Shown: one piece after another, positions 61,575 through 64,000 of the stretch | Position numbering within the stretch: position 1 is the stretch's first letter | How the letters are laid out: the number at the start of each line of letters is the position of its first letter | Assembly: GCF_001546455.1 (NCBI RefSeq) | Contig: NZ_KQ956819.1 | Coordinates: 62,001 to 126,000, forward strand | Direction of reading: 5' to 3' | DNA length: 64,000 nucleotides | DNA from: Gardnerella vaginalis | GTDB lineage: Bacteria > Actinomycetota > Actinomycetes > Actinomycetales > Bifidobacteriaceae | The notes under the pieces: model-generated | Database searches by the model: none | The model's input: the letters and a program-made list of their open reading frames with translations, nothing else | What the model was told of the DNA's origin: nothing | Program-made: the position numbers and the translations under genes

Positions 61575-64000
61575 TTAATAAATTTTAACATAGTTTATGT
61601 ATAGCCCGTTTTGAGGTATAGACCCTTCTGGCACCCACAAGATAAAATCTTGTGCGGTTATAGGCTTCTTAAACTTTACGTCAGTTACGCCGCTTGCATC
61701 AAAAGTAAAGTCCGCAACCTTATCTCCAGCGCTTGGGTCATTCTTGGAGTTTGCAATCACATATCCATGGCCGCCCGAAGATCGAATTGAAACAACAAAT
61801 CGGTACGCTTCTTGCGGTTGTGTTAAGTGCATGTAGTAACCGTACCCGCGCTGATTGCCTGTATTCTCCAAGAATTGCTGAATATCTATAGGGTAAGGCG
61901 TGTTGTTAGTAGGCATTTTAGGCTTTGGAACCTGCTTTACCTTTTTGTGTTTATTAAGCTTTTGATGCTTGTTTTTAAGGCTTTTGTTACTTTTATTGTT
62001 TTTGTTGTTTTCGCCTGTTTTATTTGCATCCGTTTTGGCGGACTGCTTCTTTTTAGCAGAATCGCTTTTATCTTCTGGAAGAACACCTTGACTTCCAAAT
62101 GGTACGTTTTCAACGCTTTGCGAATCCCAAGTATTAGATTTTGCAAAGTTAGATGGTGCTTCGTGAGAGTTAAAAAGACTGTGCAAAGATATAGCAAAAA
62201 CAACAATCATCAATATTGCAACAACGCCGATTGCCAGAACTTTTGTTGAAATTCCGCCAAAAATCTTAGCGTCTGCAATGTCTGTAACGTTTTGCCCAGA
62301 ACTCTTATTTGCTTTCAATTCTTCTTTATGCTCATGCGGTTGGAAGCTAGGAGGCATGGATGAATAAGACGATAATACAGAAGTTTCGCTGCCATATTCG
62401 CCATATGCCTCATTTTCAAGCTCTTCTTGGCGCAACGCTCTAGCGGATTCTTCGCCAGGGGCAACAAAACGCCCATTGCTGTCTACAACTGGAACTCTTC
62501 CTGTTGACTCTGCTTCCAACGGAAAGTTTTGTGGTCTAGAAAGCAGTTCGGTATGCTTTGTGTTGTCGCTTAGAAGGTCTTCAAAGTCAAATCTTCTAGG
62601 CATTAATGGAGAAGATAAGTCGTTTTTTTGTGAATAATCGTCGCTTGAATTTAATGAATCTAACGAGTTTAGAGCATTTTTGCTACTGTTTTCGTTTGTG
62701 TAAGTGTTAGCAGAAGATTCGCTAGCCTCGCCAGATTCTTTAGATTCACCATTTTTACTAGATTCATCCGCCTCACTCGATTTGCCTGATTTTTTAGACT
62801 CATCAGACTTATCTGATTCCTTGGTTTGGTAAGCTTCCCCACCAGAAGATTTACCAGTTGTGTAGCTAGGGAAACTTGTATACGTTGAAGACAAATTGTG
62901 GAAAATAGAATCATCGGCGTCTAACTCGGTTGGAGCTAAGATATTTGCCATTTCTGCTGCCGCAATATCGTGGAAGTCGTAGTCTGTTCCAGTTGAGTCA
63001 GATTCTGGCGTGGAATCAAGATTTTTTGCAGAATTATTGCCATTTCTTTTTAGTAAAGCACTTAAAGCACCAATGGTTTTACTGGCATTTTTAAGTCCAG
63101 TATTTTTACCGTTTTTACCTGACTTTTTGGAGTTTACTTCTTCATCTTTAGCAGTTAAGTCAATCGAATCTAAAACTCCACTAACTTCTTGACTAGATAA
63201 TTGATTCTCAAGCAAATCTTCGTTTTTAGATAATCCTTCTGGAAAATCAACAAGATCCTCGTCTTTGCAAGGTAAAAGTAATGCTTTTTGAATAGAAGCT
63301 TCGCTTGATTTTGCATCGAAAATAATATCTTTTTCGCCAAGATTTTTAACAGGAGTATATGTTCCTAAAAGCGCTAAAAGTTCTCCAATAGATGCCATTG
63401 GAATAATATCTGAATTATCTGAATTATCTGCGCAAGAAAGCCCTCTTTTGCAAATCATAACGAATTCACTAGGAACGCCATCTGTAAGTCTTGAAATGTT
63501 AAAAACGGCATTATTTTGCGTGTAGCTGGTGCGTGTAAGAAGAGCATATAGAAGTGCAGAAAGCTGATGAGTTGCAATATTTTCTATGCTTTTAGGCAAA
63601 TTTTGCGCTTGTTCTTTAGCTTGATTTTGCGAAGTGTTTTTAGCTGTAACGTCTTTTAGCAGAGGACTTATTGGTGCGCAAGCTAGTTCTACGCCATTTT
63701 TGGTGATTCTTACCGTGTTGGTGGAAATAGCATAATGTGTTACGCCAGAAGAAAGCAGCTTGTTAAGCGCATTTGCGGATTCGGCAACAATAGAGCGTAT
63801 AGCTTCGTAACTCAATGTAGAGCTATGTGATTTTATGTAGTCGTTTAGCGTTACTCCAGAATCCAATTCGGTTATAATAACTGCAACGTCGTCTACATTG
63901 TGAATCTTTAAAACTGGCGTAAATTTGCGGATTCTAGATAGTGCAAGAGTGGAAGATATAGTGTTTACTTCGGGAAGGAATCTGCGATCGCGCACAATAA
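61575..64000 (-). CDS. MurJ/MviN-associated pseudokinase with extracellular domain, 3' part (runs off window end)
   Basis: The last 806 or more codons of a protein whose start is outside the window; GTG at 63995 is in frame but cuts off the kinase N-lobe. The first 220 residues look like a protein kinase fold lacking function: the catalytic HRD position reads THYAIS and DFG is absent. A long polar, serine and glutamate-rich linker follows (about 260-570), then one membrane helix (near residue 600, KVLAIGVVAILMIVVFAISL) and a C-terminal beta-rich extracellular domain (about 690-806). In mycobacteria this set forms the C-terminal half of the lipid II flippase MviN/MurJ, where PknB phosphorylates the pseudokinase and FhaA binds it. 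Whether MurJ is fused in frame beyond the edge cannot be seen. Confidence 0.75.
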   Translation of the reverse strand, partial: IVRDRRFLPEVNTISSTLALSRIRKFTPVLKIHNVDDVAVIITELDSGVTLNDYIKSHSSTLSYEAIRSIVAESANALNKLLSSGVTHYAISTNTVRITKNGVELACAPISPLLKDVTAKNTSQNQAKEQAQNLPKSIENIATHQLSALLYALLTRTSYTQNNAVFNISRLTDGVPSEFVMICKRGLSCADNSDNSDIIPMASIGELLALLGTYTPVKNLGEKDIIFDAKSSEASIQKALLLPCKDEDLVDFPEGLSKNEDLLENQLSSQEVSGVLDSIDLTAKDEEVNSKKSGKNGKNTGLKNASKTIGALSALLKRNGNNSAKNLDSTPESDSTGTDYDFHDIAAAEMANILAPTELDADDSIFHNLSSTYTSFPSYTTGKSSGGEAYQTKESDKSDESKKSGKSSEADESSKNGESKESGEASESSANTYTNENSSKNALNSLDSLNSSDDYSQKNDLSSPLMPRRFDFEDLLSDNTKHTELLSRPQNFPLEAESTGRVPVVDSNGRFVAPGEESARALRQEELENEAYGEYGSETSVLSSYSSMPPSFQPHEHKEELKANKSSGQNVTDIADAKIFGGISTKVLAIGVVAILMIVVFAISLHSLFNSHEAPSNFAKSNTWDSQSVENVPFGSQGVLPEDKSDSAKKKQSAKTDANKTGENNKNNKSNKSLKNKHQKLNKHKKVKQVPKPKMPTNNTPYPIDIQQFLENTGNQRGYGYYMHLTQPQEAYRFVVSIRSSGGHGYVIANSKNDPSAGDKVADFTFDASGVTDVKFKKPITAQDFILWVPEGSIPQNGLYINYVKIY

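Overview
The window looks like the chromosome-origin region of a low-GC member of the Bifidobacteriaceae, most likely Gardnerella. Reasons: actinobacterial gene order around dnaA; typical actinobacterial proteins (CrgA, DUF3073, DUF3566, class E sortase, PASTA kinase PknB, FhaA/FhaB, FprA-type ferredoxin reductase); a secreted sialidase; and roughly 40% GC. The species call is inference from gene content.

Layout. 1-12.8 kb is the accessory part: the 5' end of a secreted sialidase, a DUF4143 ATPase with paired palindromes in front of it, a small membrane protein, tRNA-Gly(CCC), HtpX, an FprA-like reductase, a P1B metal ATPase, and a GC-richer island with a BcgI-like type IIB restriction-modification operon (RHH regulator, RM subunit, specificity subunit), a truncated serine recombinase and insertion-sequence ends. 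12.8-28.9 kb is ordinary chromosome: tRNA-Ala and tRNA-Ile, Dps, a CBS/CorC protein, a carbonic anhydrase-permease operon, ppc, a ThrE-like exporter, trpS, DUF3073, glycogen phosphorylase and a rhomboid protease. A DnaA-box cluster lies at 28.93-29.07 kb.

29.1-43.9 kb holds the cell-wall and division control block: CrgA, DUF881, sortase E, and a tightly overlapping minus-strand operon fhaA-fhaB-pstP-ftsW/rodA-pbpA-pknA-pknB, followed by a PAP2 phosphatase and MscL. 43.4-54.3 kb is the replication block read leftward: dnaA-dnaN-recF-dciA-gyrB-gyrA-DUF3566. DnaA boxes lie on both sides of dnaA. 54.3-60.5 kb is read rightward: rpmH-rnpA-yidD-yidC-jag-rsmG-parA-parB, with eight parS-like sites, four of them inside parB. 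Genes on both sides point away from dnaA, as expected for leading-strand genes leaving an origin at about 52-54 kb. 60.5-64 kb has trxB and the end of a MurJ/MviN-associated pseudokinase that runs off the window.

How it fits together: DnaA, DnaN, RecF, the DciA-type helicase loader and gyrase act at the origin; ParA, ParB and parS segregate it; PknA, PknB, PstP and the FHA proteins control FtsW/RodA-PBP wall synthesis and probably the MurJ pseudokinase. No wholly unknown multi-gene system is obvious. The points most worth a second look are the distant DnaA-box cluster, parS sites written into parB codons, the restriction-modification island with its recombinase stub, the cysteine-rich insertion in the metal ATPase, and the paired palindromes before the DUF4143 ATPase.
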